A stretch of 8,593 nucleotides of DNA from CAZZIQ01 sp964654355. Its GTDB lineage: Bacteria; Pseudomonadota; Gammaproteobacteria; GCF-002020875. Below the pieces are notes generated by a model. That model did no database searches, was not told the DNA's origin, and saw nothing but the letters and a program-made list of their open reading frames with translations. The DNA lies in assembly GCA_964654355.1 (NCBI GenBank), contig CAZZIQ010000047.1, forward strand, positions 1 to 8,593, read 5' to 3'. The translations under genes and the position numbers were made by a program. Of this stretch, positions 1-7,198 are shown in pieces. Each line of letters starts with the position of its first letter. Position 1 is the stretch's first letter.

Positions 1-396
1 GCCGAAGGGCAGCTTGAGGTGTTCGGGACGCAGGAGTGGATGGCGCCGGTCGCGAGTGGTTCGGGTGCGCCGCGTTCGATGGTGGTTTGTCCTTGTACGA
101 TGGGGATGGTTTCGGCGATGGCAACGGGTGCGAGCGATAATCTGATGGAGCGTGCTGCAGATGTCATGCTCAAAGAACGCCGCAACTTGATTGTGGTGCC
201 GCGCGAGACACCACTCTCGACCATTCATTTGCAAAACCTGTTGACGCTCGCGCAGGCGGGTGCATGCATTCTTCCAGCCAACCCCGGTTTTTATCAGGGC
301 GAACAGACTCTGGCGCGTGCGATTGATTTCGTGGTTGCGCGAATTCTGGATCAGCTGGAGGTTCCGCAACAACTGCTTCCCGCATGGGGGCTATAG
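1..396 (+). CDS. ubiX: Flavin prenyltransferase UbiX, 5'-truncated by the window edge
   Basis: UbiX joins a dimethylallyl group to FMN, giving the prenylated FMN that the decarboxylase UbiD needs in ubiquinone synthesis. It is a soluble flavoprotein and usually a dodecamer. The frame is open from base 1 and ends with TAG at 394-396, leaving 131 residues. The E. coli protein has 189, so roughly 60 N-terminal residues (the start of the Rossmann-like fold) lie outside the window. The GTG at 19 is internal, not the start. Family blocks seen are SGSGAPRSMVVCPCTMGM, then ASDNLMERAADVMLKERR, then VVPRETPLSTIHLQNLL and ILPANPGFYQ. These are the FMN/phosphate-binding and active-site segments of UbiX/Pad1 proteins. 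The match is close enough to exclude other HFCD-family flavoproteins such as Dfp/CoaBC. The next gene starts 11 nt downstream on the same strand, so the two are probably co-transcribed. The promoter is not in the window. Confidence 0.95.
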   Translation, partial: AEGQLEVFGTQEWMAPVASGSGAPRSMVVCPCTMGMVSAMATGASDNLMERAADVMLKERRNLIVVPRETPLSTIHLQNLLTLAQAGACILPANPGFYQGEQTLARAIDFVVARILDQLEVPQQLLPAWGL

Positions 397-398
397 GA
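395..398 (+). promoter_or_regulatory. Shine-Dalgarno AGGA setting the DUF389 gene start at 408
   Basis: AGGA lies 9 nt before the ATG at 408 and overlaps the ubiX stop codon (TAG, 394-396). The earlier in-frame ATG at 384 has no purine-rich element before it and would overlap ubiX. The ATG at 408 is therefore preferred, and translation may be coupled to termination of ubiX. Confidence 0.6.
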
Positions 399-407
399 TT
401 CAACGCC

Positions 408-1385
408 ATGAAATTTGTTGAGATCGTTTCGGATTCTGGGAGTATCGATACGATCCGCGCTATCGCAGACAAAGAATCAGTATTCGATATGCGGGTCGGC
501 CCGGTTTGCGAGGACGGCATGCGTCAGATTCGTCTGTTGGTGCGAGATGATGGGCTGCAGTGGGTGTTGGATGCCTTGCAAAATATTTTAGGTGCGCAGC
601 CCACTGCTCGCGTCACAGTCATGCCGGTTGAGGCCTCGCTGCCACGTCCAGAACAATCTGAAACTTCGGCCGGCTCAAGTCGCGCACAGGCGCGCGAAGA
701 GCTGTATCAAAATGTAGCAGGCAACGCCTCAATTACTTCGAACTATCTATTGCTCGTCATCTTCTCGACCATCGTTGCCGCGATTGGTCTGATTGAAAAT
801 AACGTGGCGATTGTGATTGGTGCAATGGTGATTGCGCCGCTGTTGGGTCCAAACCTAGCGTTAAGTTTGGGAACGGCGTTGGGAGATGTGCCCTTGATGT
901 GGAAATCATTGCGCACACTGATGGTCGGAGTTGTGCTTTCGGTTTTGCTCTCGATAGTGCTCGGCTTGGTTTGGCCTGAAGCTATGGATAGCCCCGAGCT
1001 GTTGGCGCGTACCGATGCAGGTCTAGATTCAATCGCTTTGGCGTTGGCTTCTGGTGCGGCAGCGGCGCTTTCCCTTTCAACGGGATTGTCGAGTGTGTTG
1101 GTTGGAGTCATGGTCGCGGTGGCCTTGTTGCCGCCTGCCGCAACCTTGGGCTTGATGCTTGGGCAAGGACAGGCCCAATTGGCGTTAGGTGCGGGGATCC
1201 TGCTGGCGATCAATATCGTTTCTGTGAACCTAGCAAGTAAGGCTGTGTTTTATTTCAAAGGCATTTCTCCGCGCACATGGCATGAGCAGGAGAAGGCGCG
1301 GCGCTCGATGCAGATCTATATGCTGGTTTGGGTCGTGACGTTGTTCGCGTTGGTGTTGGTGCTGTATCTACGCAAATCGATTTAA
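408..1385 (+). CDS. TIGR00341/DUF389 family multi-pass membrane protein, function unknown
   Basis: This gene encodes 325 residues from the ATG at 408. An upstream in-frame ATG at 384 would add eight residues but lacks a ribosome binding site. Residues 1-75 form a soluble, ferredoxin-like regulatory-looking domain beginning MKFVEIVSDSGSIDTI. A polar linker follows (about 76-105). The rest is a hydrophobic domain with about six or seven membrane spans, at roughly 112-130, 131-150, 168-189, 208-224, 226-250, 256-280 and 303-322. Glycine- and proline-rich blocks typical of the family are visible: IVIGAMVIAPLLGPNLALSL (137-156) and VMVAVALLPPAATLGLML (234-251). The overall length and the soluble-plus-membrane layout fit TIGR00341. 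No transport substrate or biochemical role is established for this family to my knowledge. It probably shares a transcript with ubiX, but nothing in the protein points to ubiquinone chemistry. It converges on the antiporter operon with a 10-bp gap. Confidence 0.88.
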   Translation: MKFVEIVSDSGSIDTIRAIADKESVFDMRVGPVCEDGMRQIRLLVRDDGLQWVLDALQNILGAQPTARVTVMPVEASLPRPEQSETSAGSSRAQAREELYQNVAGNASITSNYLLLVIFSTIVAAIGLIENNVAIVIGAMVIAPLLGPNLALSLGTALGDVPLMWKSLRTLMVGVVLSVLLSIVLGLVWPEAMDSPELLARTDAGLDSIALALASGAAAALSLSTGLSSVLVGVMVAVALLPPAATLGLMLGQGQAQLALGAGILLAINIVSVNLASKAVFYFKGISPRTWHEQEKARRSMQIYMLVWVVTLFALVLVLYLRKSI

Positions 1386-1405
1386 CACCATTTGTTTATT
1401 TTTCT
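1373..1405 (+). terminator. Weak candidate terminator between convergent genes
   Basis: A five-base AT-rich stem (CAAAT at 1373-1377, ATTTG at 1390-1394) is followed by a T-rich run at 1395-1404. It covers the last codons of the DUF389 gene and the 10-bp gap before mnhG ends on the other strand. The T-run would serve only + strand transcripts. The stem is short and weak, so this may be chance. No better terminator is visible for either converging unit. Confidence 0.2.
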
Positions 1406-1719
1406 TGGTCCTGCGTTGGTGGGGCGGCTAGCGTCTTGAGTTTTAGGTGTAGAGCTGCTTTGGCTAATAGGTGAGCGCTGACCGGTGCGGTAATAAAGAG
1501 AAAGATCGTAACCAACACCTCATGCAAGCTGAGTCCCTCGTTATGCGTACTGAAATAGATCGAAGACGCGATCAGTAGGCTGCCGACCCCCAGCGTCGTC
1601 GCCTTGGTGGGCCCATGAAGGCGGGTATAGAAATCCTGTAAGCGTGCAAGTCCAAGTGAGCCGATCAAGGTAAAGATCGCGCCAACAAGGATCAGAATTG
1701 AAAGTAGTGACTCTGTCAT
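1396..1719 (-). CDS. mnhG: Na+/H+ antiporter (Mrp/Mnh/Pha, CPA3) subunit G
   Basis: MnhG is a small subunit of the multi-subunit Mrp Na+/H+ antiporter in the inner membrane, and is required for assembly and activity. The gene encodes 107 residues, close to the family norm. Three membrane spans are visible, at about 4-25, 42-57 and 66-90. The signature GLARLQDFYTRLHGPTKATT (23-42) matches the family pattern GL.RL.D.YTRLHA..KA.T, and FLFITAPVSAHLLAKAAL (73-90) matches the last-span motif. The C-terminal tail (from about 96) is short and polar. It is the last gene of the operon. ATG at 1719 lies 21 nt after the mnhF stop, and only a poor ribosome binding site (AAGA, 7 nt before ATG) is visible. 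It is the only junction in the operon without an overlap. Other names for the same subunit are MrpG and PhaG. Confidence 0.95.
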   Translation of the reverse strand: MTESLLSILILVGAIFTLIGSLGLARLQDFYTRLHGPTKATTLGVGSLLIASSIYFSTHNEGLSLHEVLVTIFLFITAPVSAHLLAKAALHLKLKTLAAPPTQDQEK

Positions 1720-1740
1720 GCTCGTGTCTTGCGTATTGGA

Positions 1741-2010
1741 TTATTCAATGATGTCACCGCGTAGCAAATATTTGCTCAGTGCGATGGTTCCAACAAATCC
1801 CATCATCGCGATCAAGAGCGCAGACTCAAAATAGATGGCGCTGCCGAGATCAATCCCGAGTAAGACGAAGAGGGCGATGGTGTTCACATACAGTGTATCC
1901 AGCGCAAGAATGCGATCGGGTGCATCAGGTCCGCGTAATAGACGGTAGAAGCTCAGCACAAAGGCGAGCCCAACGAGGCCGTAGGCAATCGGAATCACCC
2001 AATCAAGCAT
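1741..2010 (-). CDS. mnhF: Na+/H+ antiporter (Mrp/Mnh/Pha) subunit F
   Basis: MnhF is a small subunit with three membrane spans. Structural work on Mrp complexes places it, with E and G, near the proposed sodium path. I set the start at ATG 2010, giving 89 residues. Spans lie at about 4-22, 38-54 and 58-80. The family motif RGPDAPDRILALDTL (26-40) is present, with conserved Asp32 and Asp38. The end YLLRGDIIE is also typical. Two in-frame starts lie further upstream, TTG at 2028 and ATG at 2016. The ribosome binding site GGGAGG (2019-2024) would be inside the coding region for the first and only 2 nt from the second. It is 8 nt from the ATG at 2010. With this start the gene overlaps the 3' end of mnhE by 8 nt, suggesting coupled translation. 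Confidence 0.93.
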   Translation of the reverse strand: MLDWVIPIAYGLVGLAFVLSFYRLLRGPDAPDRILALDTLYVNTIALFVLLGIDLGSAIYFESALLIAMMGFVGTIALSKYLLRGDIIE

Positions 2011-2509
2011 GGTCATCGCCTCCCTCAAAAATGCTTAGAAGTGGTGTTTCATAGCGGTGTTGAATTTCATGAACAATCGCGCCGGGGTCAGGAGCATGAA
2101 GCGCATGCACGGTGAGATGGCGATGGTTTTTGCTGAGTACTGCTGAAACGGTTCCAGGGGTGAGAGAAATGGTGTTGGCCAGTAGGCTGATACCAAGTTC
2201 GCTACGCAAGCGTAGCGGGATGATGACAAATGCCGGCTGTAGATGTTGGGGGCCGCGGAGAATTCGATACGCCACCCAGATACTACCTTTGAGGATGTCG
2301 AGCAAGACATTGCCGATGTAGCGTAACAAGGTCATAGGTTTGCGGATATGCACACGTTCGGGCCAATAGCGCTCTGTAGCGAAAGGAATGGCCCACCCGA
2401 GGAGTAGGCCCAAAAGCACTGCGCCTGTGCTAAGCGCATTCATCAGCAAGATCCAGAGCAAGGTCAGTGATGCGCTAAGGAGCGGGTGAGGCAGCCAGCG
2501 TACCTTCAT
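2003..2509 (-). CDS. mnhE: Na+/H+ antiporter (Mrp/Mnh/Pha) subunit E
   Basis: MnhE is the MNHE-family subunit of the antiporter, a membrane protein with a cytoplasmic C-terminal domain needed for assembly and Na+ transport. The gene encodes 168 residues, normal for the family (about 160-170). Membrane segments fill residues 10-45 (a hydrophobic hairpin) and 60-85. The rest is a soluble domain carrying the family signature SLLANTISLTPGTVSAVL (108-125). A further short block, HRHLTVHALHAPDPG (128-142), fits the family's conserved region before the C-terminal helix. ATG at 2509 overlaps the mnhD stop as ATGA. A strong ribosome binding site, AAGGAG (2517-2522), lies 7 nt before it, so the start is well supported. 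The 3' end overlaps mnhF by 8 nt. Confidence 0.95.
   Translation of the reverse strand: MKVRWLPHPLLSASLTLLWILLMNALSTGAVLLGLLLGWAIPFATERYWPERVHIRKPMTLLRYIGNVLLDILKGSIWVAYRILRGPQHLQPAFVIIPLRLRSELGISLLANTISLTPGTVSAVLSKNHRHLTVHALHAPDPGAIVHEIQHRYETPLLSIFEGGDDHA
2019..2024 (-). promoter_or_regulatory. Shine-Dalgarno GGGAGG that decides the mnhF start
   Basis: GGGAGG on the minus strand lies within the last codons of mnhE, 8 nt upstream of the ATG at 2010. That spacing favours 2010 over the TTG at 2028 and the ATG at 2016. Confidence 0.65.
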
Positions 2510-4053
2510 TGGATGTCTCCTTTGGCGGGGTGGGATGTCGCTGCCCGGTTGAGTACAGCGTTTTGATAGTGGGACGGATCATCCAGCTGTTGGGCGGCGC
2601 GTAAGGCATAGTCACTCAAGGGGTTTGCGGCAACGACCATGAAGCCGATGACGAGTAGCAAGCCAATGATGGGTGCGAGTTGTGAGGATGAAGCCGTTGT
2701 GTATTTGCCGCGCACAGGGCCCTCGGCGCGATAGAACAACAGGCTGCCACTACGCGCGAGGGCAATCAATGTAATCACACCGCTTGTTAATACGATCCCC
2801 CAAATCCATGCAACTTGCGCATGTTCAGTTGCGGCACGTAACAGCATAAATTTAGCCAAAAAGCCGGCAAGCGGTGGTAATCCGACCAGTGCAATCGCGG
2901 TGACAAAAAACAAACTGCCCAGAAGCACGCCACGCTGCATGACCGGGCCTGGCTCAAATCGATCGGCGTGGTCGCCACGTGCATTGCGAATCAGGTCGGC
3001 AAGGAGGAACGCGGCGGCGGTGGCGAAACTGCTTTGCCATAGATAATAGAGTCCTGCCGCCCGAGCAGGAACATTCTCTAAGCTGAAGCTCAACAACAGC
3101 ATCCCCGCTGAGGCAATGACTAGATAGGCGATTTGTTGGCGTAGACGCGTGCTGGCAAGTGCACCAAGTGTTGCGAGCAAAAGCGTGGCGAGTGCGATCG
3201 GAATCAATGCATTGAAGAACCAAGTATTTAGAGGGCTCTTGAGATCGTCTGTGAAGAGGCCAAAGACTCGTAGGATGCTGTACAGGCCTACTTTGGTCAT
3301 GATTGCAAACAGAGCCGCTACCGGGGCGCTGGTCGTGCCATAGGCAGAGGGTAGCCAAAGGTAGAGCGGCAGAAGCGCTGCTTTGAGCGCAAACACAATC
3401 AGTAACAACAGGCTTGCGGATTGCACCAATGCATGGTTTTCAGCTGGGGTTTGACTGATCTTGAGTGCAAGATCAGCCATGTTCAGGGTTCCCAGTACAC
3501 CATAGAGCGTGCCGACGGCAAAAAGAAAGAGTGTGGAGCCAACGAGATTGATCACAACAAAATGTAGGCCGCCACGTACACGCTCACGTCCACCTCCATG
3601 CAATAACAGGCCATATGAGGCGAGTAGCAGGATTTCAAAGAAGACAAAGAGATTAAAGAGGTCGCCGGTCAAGAAAGCGCCATTAAGGCCAAAGAGTTGT
3701 AGCTGAAACAATACATGGAATGAACGACCTTGTTGGTCCGTACCAATGCATGCGTAGCCCAATGCGAATAGGGCAAGCACTGCGGTTGCGGCGAGCATCC
3801 ATGCAGCGAGCATATCCAGTACAAGCACAATGCCGAAGGGTGCGGGCCAGTTGCCGAGCAGATAAACCTGCGGCGTGCTACTGGCCGCGTGATCCAGTGT
3901 CAGAAGACTGAGTCCGACCAAACCAAGGGTTGCGATCAAGTTGATACTGCGCTGCAGGACGATTGCCCTGCCCTGAAGCAGCAATAACACGATTCCTGCA
4001 ACCAGTGGCAGTAATACAGGCAGGATGGGGAGGTGCATGTACAGGGAGTTCAC
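2506..4053 (-). CDS. mnhD: Na+/H+ antiporter (Mrp/Mnh/Pha) subunit D, NuoL/M/N-like
   Basis: MnhD is one of two large antiporter-like subunits, homologous to NuoL/M/N of complex I, and forms part of the proton path in the inner membrane. It has 515 residues and about 14 spans. The proton-conducting-transporter domain covers about 75-430. Key charged residues are Glu140 in the span-5 motif FFEILLLASYGLLL, Lys224 in FALKAALLPLYLWLPSA, Lys254 in IMTKVGLYSILR and Lys401 in GFLAKFMLL. The segment LYYLWQSSFATAAAFLLADL (335-354) has Ala344 and Gln340 where many MrpD and MrpA proteins have Lys and His. As I recall it, this is common in group 2 (PhaD-type) subunits. The start is GTG at 4053, with AAGGAG 8 nt upstream, inside mnhC. 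Start and mnhC stop overlap as GTGA. The gene ends in an ATGA overlap with mnhE. The neighbours rule out complex I or a hydrogenase. Confidence 0.95.
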   Translation of the reverse strand: MNSLYMHLPILPVLLPLVAGIVLLLLQGRAIVLQRSINLIATLGLVGLSLLTLDHAASSTPQVYLLGNWPAPFGIVLVLDMLAAWMLAATAVLALFALGYACIGTDQQGRSFHVLFQLQLFGLNGAFLTGDLFNLFVFFEILLLASYGLLLHGGGRERVRGGLHFVVINLVGSTLFLFAVGTLYGVLGTLNMADLALKISQTPAENHALVQSASLLLLIVFALKAALLPLYLWLPSAYGTTSAPVAALFAIMTKVGLYSILRVFGLFTDDLKSPLNTWFFNALIPIALATLLLATLGALASTRLRQQIAYLVIASAGMLLLSFSLENVPARAAGLYYLWQSSFATAAAFLLADLIRNARGDHADRFEPGPVMQRGVLLGSLFFVTAIALVGLPPLAGFLAKFMLLRAATEHAQVAWIWGIVLTSGVITLIALARSGSLLFYRAEGPVRGKYTTASSSQLAPIIGLLLVIGFMVVAANPLSDYALRAAQQLDDPSHYQNAVLNRAATSHPAKGDIQ

Positions 4054-4394
4054 TGCTGCGACTCCTTATGTTCCATGCGCCCATCCACATGATCATTTCC
4101 AAGCTCCGCGCGGGCTTTGAGCGAAAGCACGATAACGAAGGCGGTCATTCCAAAACTAATGACGATGGCCGTCAGCACCAAGGCCTGAGGTAGTGGATCC
4201 GCATATGCAGTTGCATTGGGTGTGATCACAGGCGGCACGCCGATGGCTAGACGACCCATGACAAACAAGAACAAATTGACGGCATAAGAGAGCAGGGTCA
4301 GGCCTAGTACTACAGGAAAGGTCTGCGCGCGCAGTACCAGAAATACCCCACTGGCAGTCAGTACGCCGATGACCAGTGCAATCAGTCCTTCCAT
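4050..4394 (-). CDS. mnhC: Na+/H+ antiporter (Mrp/Mnh/Pha) subunit C, NuoK-like
   Basis: MnhC is the NuoK-like subunit, a three-span membrane protein that packs between the large MnhA and MnhD subunits. It has 114 residues, the usual size. Spans lie at about 3-22, 28-49 and 70-94. Family motifs are LGLTLLSYAVNLFLFVMGRL (30-49) and DPLPQALVLTAIVISFGMTA (66-85), the second being nearly invariant in MrpC and NuoK-like proteins. A short polar tail, rich in Glu, His and Lys, follows the last span. ATG at 4394 has GAGG at 4402-4405, 7 nt upstream, and lies 13 nt inside the 3' end of mnhA in another frame. The stop overlaps the GTG of mnhD. Both overlaps suggest coupled translation. Confidence 0.95.
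   Translation of the reverse strand: MEGLIALVIGVLTASGVFLVLRAQTFPVVLGLTLLSYAVNLFLFVMGRLAIGVPPVITPNATAYADPLPQALVLTAIVISFGMTAFVIVLSLKARAELGNDHVDGRMEHKESQQ
4062..4067 (-). promoter_or_regulatory. Shine-Dalgarno AAGGAG supporting the GTG start of mnhD
   Basis: AAGGAG lies within the last codons of mnhC, 8 nt before the GTG at 4053. The nearest in-frame ATG (4038) would place it 23 nt away, so the rare GTG start is preferred. Confidence 0.65.
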
Positions 4395-7198
4395 GAGCGT
4401 GCCTCAAAGCGCCCCAGAATTGGATTTGCGCGATGCAGGAATCCGAGCTGGACCAGAATGATCAAGATTGAGCCCAACACGACGAGAAAGACTCCGAGGT
4501 CAAACGCCATGGCCGAAGCAAGTTCAATTTCGCCGATACCCGGGATGTGCAGATGGCTAAAGGTTGAAGTCAGGAATGGGTGCCTAAACATGGCACTTGT
4601 CACACCCGTTAGGGTCGCAATCCCAAGACCCCAAGCAAGTAGAGGGCTGACCTCATATTTGAAGCGCTGATGCATCCAGTAGCTGCCATTGGCAAGGTAT
4701 TGAAGAATGATAGCTACGACTGCGATCAAGCCGGCAATAAAGCCGCCACCGGGTTGGTTATGTCCGCGTAGCAAGATGAACACGGCGACCAGAAGGGCAA
4801 AAGGCAACAGAATCCGCGACAAGGTCGCCATAATTGTCGGATGGGCGTCGTGGTCCCAGAGGCGTTGTTGCGCATCTCGATCTGGTGCATTGAGTTGTAG
4901 GCCTTGGAGTAAGGCGCTGATGCCCAGTGCGGCAAGCGCAAGCACGGTGATTTCACCGAGTGTGTCATAGCCGCGGAAGTCGACCAGGATCACATTCACC
5001 ACATTGCTGCCGCCGCCGCCCGGGATACTGTTTTCAAGGAAAAAGCCCGAGATGGTTTCATAAGGCCGTGAGAGAACGCTCCAAGCCAAAAGCGTTGCAG
5101 CGGCCCCAGAAAATACGGCGAGGATGCCATCACGCCATAGACGCGCTTTATTCTCTTCAGGCGGTGAGGATTGTGGGAGGAAATACAGCGCAAGTAACAA
5201 CAGTACGATGGTCACAATCTCAACAGAGAGCTGTGTCAATGCCAAGTCTGGTGCAGAAAACCCAACGAAGATGAGCGCCACCATCAACCCGACTGCCCCG
5301 AGGGGGAGGAATACGATAAAACGTTGACGATGTAGGAGGACGGTTGCGAGGCTAGACAGGATCAGAGTTGTTCCTACAACCCAGGCAAACCCATTCAATT
5401 CCATCGTTGAGCGAGCGCCAGTTAGTTCGGCTTCATGGAGAATCCATGGACTTGCAATGACCAGCAAAGCAAGCAGAAGCAGGAGGAAGATCTGACGTTG
5501 TAGCGAACCGATATCGAAGTGCTGAGTGACGCTGCGGGATAACGCATACAAGCCATGCAAGATGCCGTGATAGAGCGCGCGCGCATCCAGTCGTCCTAAG
5601 CCACGGTCATGCAGTGCAAAGAGAGGTCGACGCAAAAGGTAAATCAGGCTGCCGCCAACCATCGCCAACAGGCTCATCACTACGGCTGGGTTCATGCCAT
5701 GCCAGAGCGCAAGGTGGTATTCGGGTAGAGTGCTTTGCAGCGTGCCACGCGCAGCGATTTCAAGTAATGGGGCAATGGAGAGCGCAGGTGCAATCCCAAC
5801 GATTAGGCACAGGACCACCAGAATCTCGACTGGGACCTTCATCCAGCGTGGAGGTTCATGAGGCGTTTTGGGTAGGTCAATGGGTTCACCATTGAAAAAC
5901 ACATCATGAATAAAGCGGATTGAATAGGCGACCGCGAATGCGCCGCCCAAGGTAACCAATGCAGGTAACAACCAGCCAGCGAGATGATGACTGGCTACCT
6001 GCACCGATTCCGCAAAGAACATTTCTTTGGAGAGGAAGCCATTGAAGAGCGGTACGCCGGCCATAGAAGCCGAGGCCACCATCGCGAGCGTTGCGGTATG
6101 TGGCATGTATTTCCACAAGCCGTTGATCTTTCGCATATCACGGGTGCCGCACTCATGATCAATAATGCCGGCTGCCATGAACAATGAAGCTTTGAAGATG
6201 GCGTGATTGATGATGTGGAAGACGCCAGCAACTGCACCGAGCGGTGTTGATAAACCAAAGAGTAGCGTGATGAGTCCGAGATGGCTGATGGTGGAGTAGG
6301 CTAGGAGACCTTTTAGATCGTGTTTATAGAGTGCGATGTAAGCGCCGATAAGTAGGGTGGTCATGCCTATCAGGCTGACAATCCAAAACCACTCGGGGGT
6401 TCCGGACAATGCCGGGAATAAGCGAGCAAGCAAGAACACGCCTGCTTTAACCATGGTTGCGGAATGTAGATAGGCCGATACCGGGGTCGGTGCAGCCATT
6501 GCATGCGGCAGCCAGAAATGGAAAGGGAACTGCGCGGACTTGGTAAAGACGCCGAGCAAGATCAGCAAGAGCGTCGGAAGGTAAAGCGGGTGTGCGCGAA
6601 TGAGATCACCGGATGCCAGTACCACAGAGAGCTCAAAGCTACCGACAATATGGCCCAGCAGCAGAACACCCGCAAACAGAGCAAAACCACCAGCGCCAGT
6701 GATGGCCAAGGCCATGCGCGCACCATGACGCGCTTCTTCGCGATTCTGCCAATAACTGATGAGAAGAAACGAAGAGAGACTGGTGAGCTCCCAGAAAATC
6801 ATTAGTTGAATTAGATTCTCTGACAGCACAATGCCAAGCATCGAGCCCATGAACAGCATCATGTAGGCATAAAAACGACCCATGCTGTCAGCAGCAGACA
6901 GGTAGTAGCGCGCATACAAGATGATGAGTAGGCCGATACCGAGAATGAGTCCTGCAAACAACAGAGCCAACCCGTCCATGCGGAAGGCGAGGCTCAAGCC
7001 AAATGCCGGGATCCACTCCATGCGTTGCAGGACGCTGCCACCCTCGATCACATGATGGAGTGCGGGTGCCAATAACAGGATTGTGAAGAGGGTGATGGCA
7101 CCCGCCGCCCATGCAGAATGCACGCGACCTAAGCGCGTGCTCCATGCAACCAGGGGCGCCCCAAGAAAGGGCGTGAGAACCGCGAATAAAAGCGTCAT
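4382..7198 (-). CDS. mnhA: Na+/H+ antiporter subunit A fused to subunit B (group 2 Mrp, PhaA-type)
   Basis: This is the largest subunit, a NuoL-like proton-path protein with an MrpB domain fused to its C-terminus. It has 938 residues and about 20 or more spans. The N-terminal NuoL-like domain covers about 65-430. It carries Glu137 (FWELTSLSSFLL), Lys220 (FTKSAQFPFHFWLPHA), Lys251, Lys336 (HIINHAIFKASLFM) and Lys391 (GFLSKEMFF), the expected charged residues of the proton path. The MrpA-specific C-terminal part follows at about 600-770, with DLALTQLSVEIVTIVLLLLA (651-670, NuoJ-like) and VILVDFRGYDTLGEIT (736-751). The MrpB domain starts near 785 and shows its signature RGHNQPGGGFIAGL (811-824). 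A fused A-B subunit with no separate mnhB defines group 2 operons. An in-frame TAA at 7214-7216 excludes an earlier start. The ATG has no good Shine-Dalgarno. It is the first gene of the operon and overlaps mnhC by 13 nt. Confidence 0.95.
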   Translation of the reverse strand: MTLLFAVLTPFLGAPLVAWSTRLGRVHSAWAAGAITLFTILLLAPALHHVIEGGSVLQRMEWIPAFGLSLAFRMDGLALLFAGLILGIGLLIILYARYYLSAADSMGRFYAYMMLFMGSMLGIVLSENLIQLMIFWELTSLSSFLLISYWQNREEARHGARMALAITGAGGFALFAGVLLLGHIVGSFELSVVLASGDLIRAHPLYLPTLLLILLGVFTKSAQFPFHFWLPHAMAAPTPVSAYLHSATMVKAGVFLLARLFPALSGTPEWFWIVSLIGMTTLLIGAYIALYKHDLKGLLAYSTISHLGLITLLFGLSTPLGAVAGVFHIINHAIFKASLFMAAGIIDHECGTRDMRKINGLWKYMPHTATLAMVASASMAGVPLFNGFLSKEMFFAESVQVASHHLAGWLLPALVTLGGAFAVAYSIRFIHDVFFNGEPIDLPKTPHEPPRWMKVPVEILVVLCLIVGIAPALSIAPLLEIAARGTLQSTLPEYHLALWHGMNPAVVMSLLAMVGGSLIYLLRRPLFALHDRGLGRLDARALYHGILHGLYALSRSVTQHFDIGSLQRQIFLLLLLALLVIASPWILHEAELTGARSTMELNGFAWVVGTTLILSSLATVLLHRQRFIVFLPLGAVGLMVALIFVGFSAPDLALTQLSVEIVTIVLLLLALYFLPQSSPPEENKARLWRDGILAVFSGAAATLLAWSVLSRPYETISGFFLENSIPGGGGSNVVNVILVDFRGYDTLGEITVLALAALGISALLQGLQLNAPDRDAQQRLWDHDAHPTIMATLSRILLPFALLVAVFILLRGHNQPGGGFIAGLIAVVAIILQYLANGSYWMHQRFKYEVSPLLAWGLGIATLTGVTSAMFRHPFLTSTFSHLHIPGIGEIELASAMAFDLGVFLVVLGSILIILVQLGFLHRANPILGRFEARSWKD

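Noticed and set aside
384..407. Upstream ATG at 384 as the start of the DUF389 protein
   Set aside because: No ribosome binding site precedes it and it overlaps ubiX. The ATG at 408 has AGGA at good spacing and gives the typical family N-terminus.
170..520. 116-codon minus-strand frame across the ubiX/DUF389 junction
   Set aside because: It is antisense to two real genes, has no ribosome binding site and no recognisable protein features.
743..1213. 156-codon open frame antisense to the DUF389 gene
   Set aside because: It lies wholly inside a well-supported gene, has a low-complexity Ala/Ser/Pro/Thr composition and resembles no family. It is a shadow of the membrane-protein codons.
2954..3358. 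134-codon frame on the same strand within mnhD
   Set aside because: It is an out-of-frame reading of mnhD, rich in Cys, His, Arg and Ser, with no membrane or domain pattern.
2506..7198. Complex I (nuo) or membrane-bound hydrogenase genes
   Set aside because: NuoL/M/N- and NuoK-like subunits are present, but no quinone-module, peripheral-arm or [NiFe] subunits. MnhE, F, G and the MrpB domain identify a Mrp antiporter.
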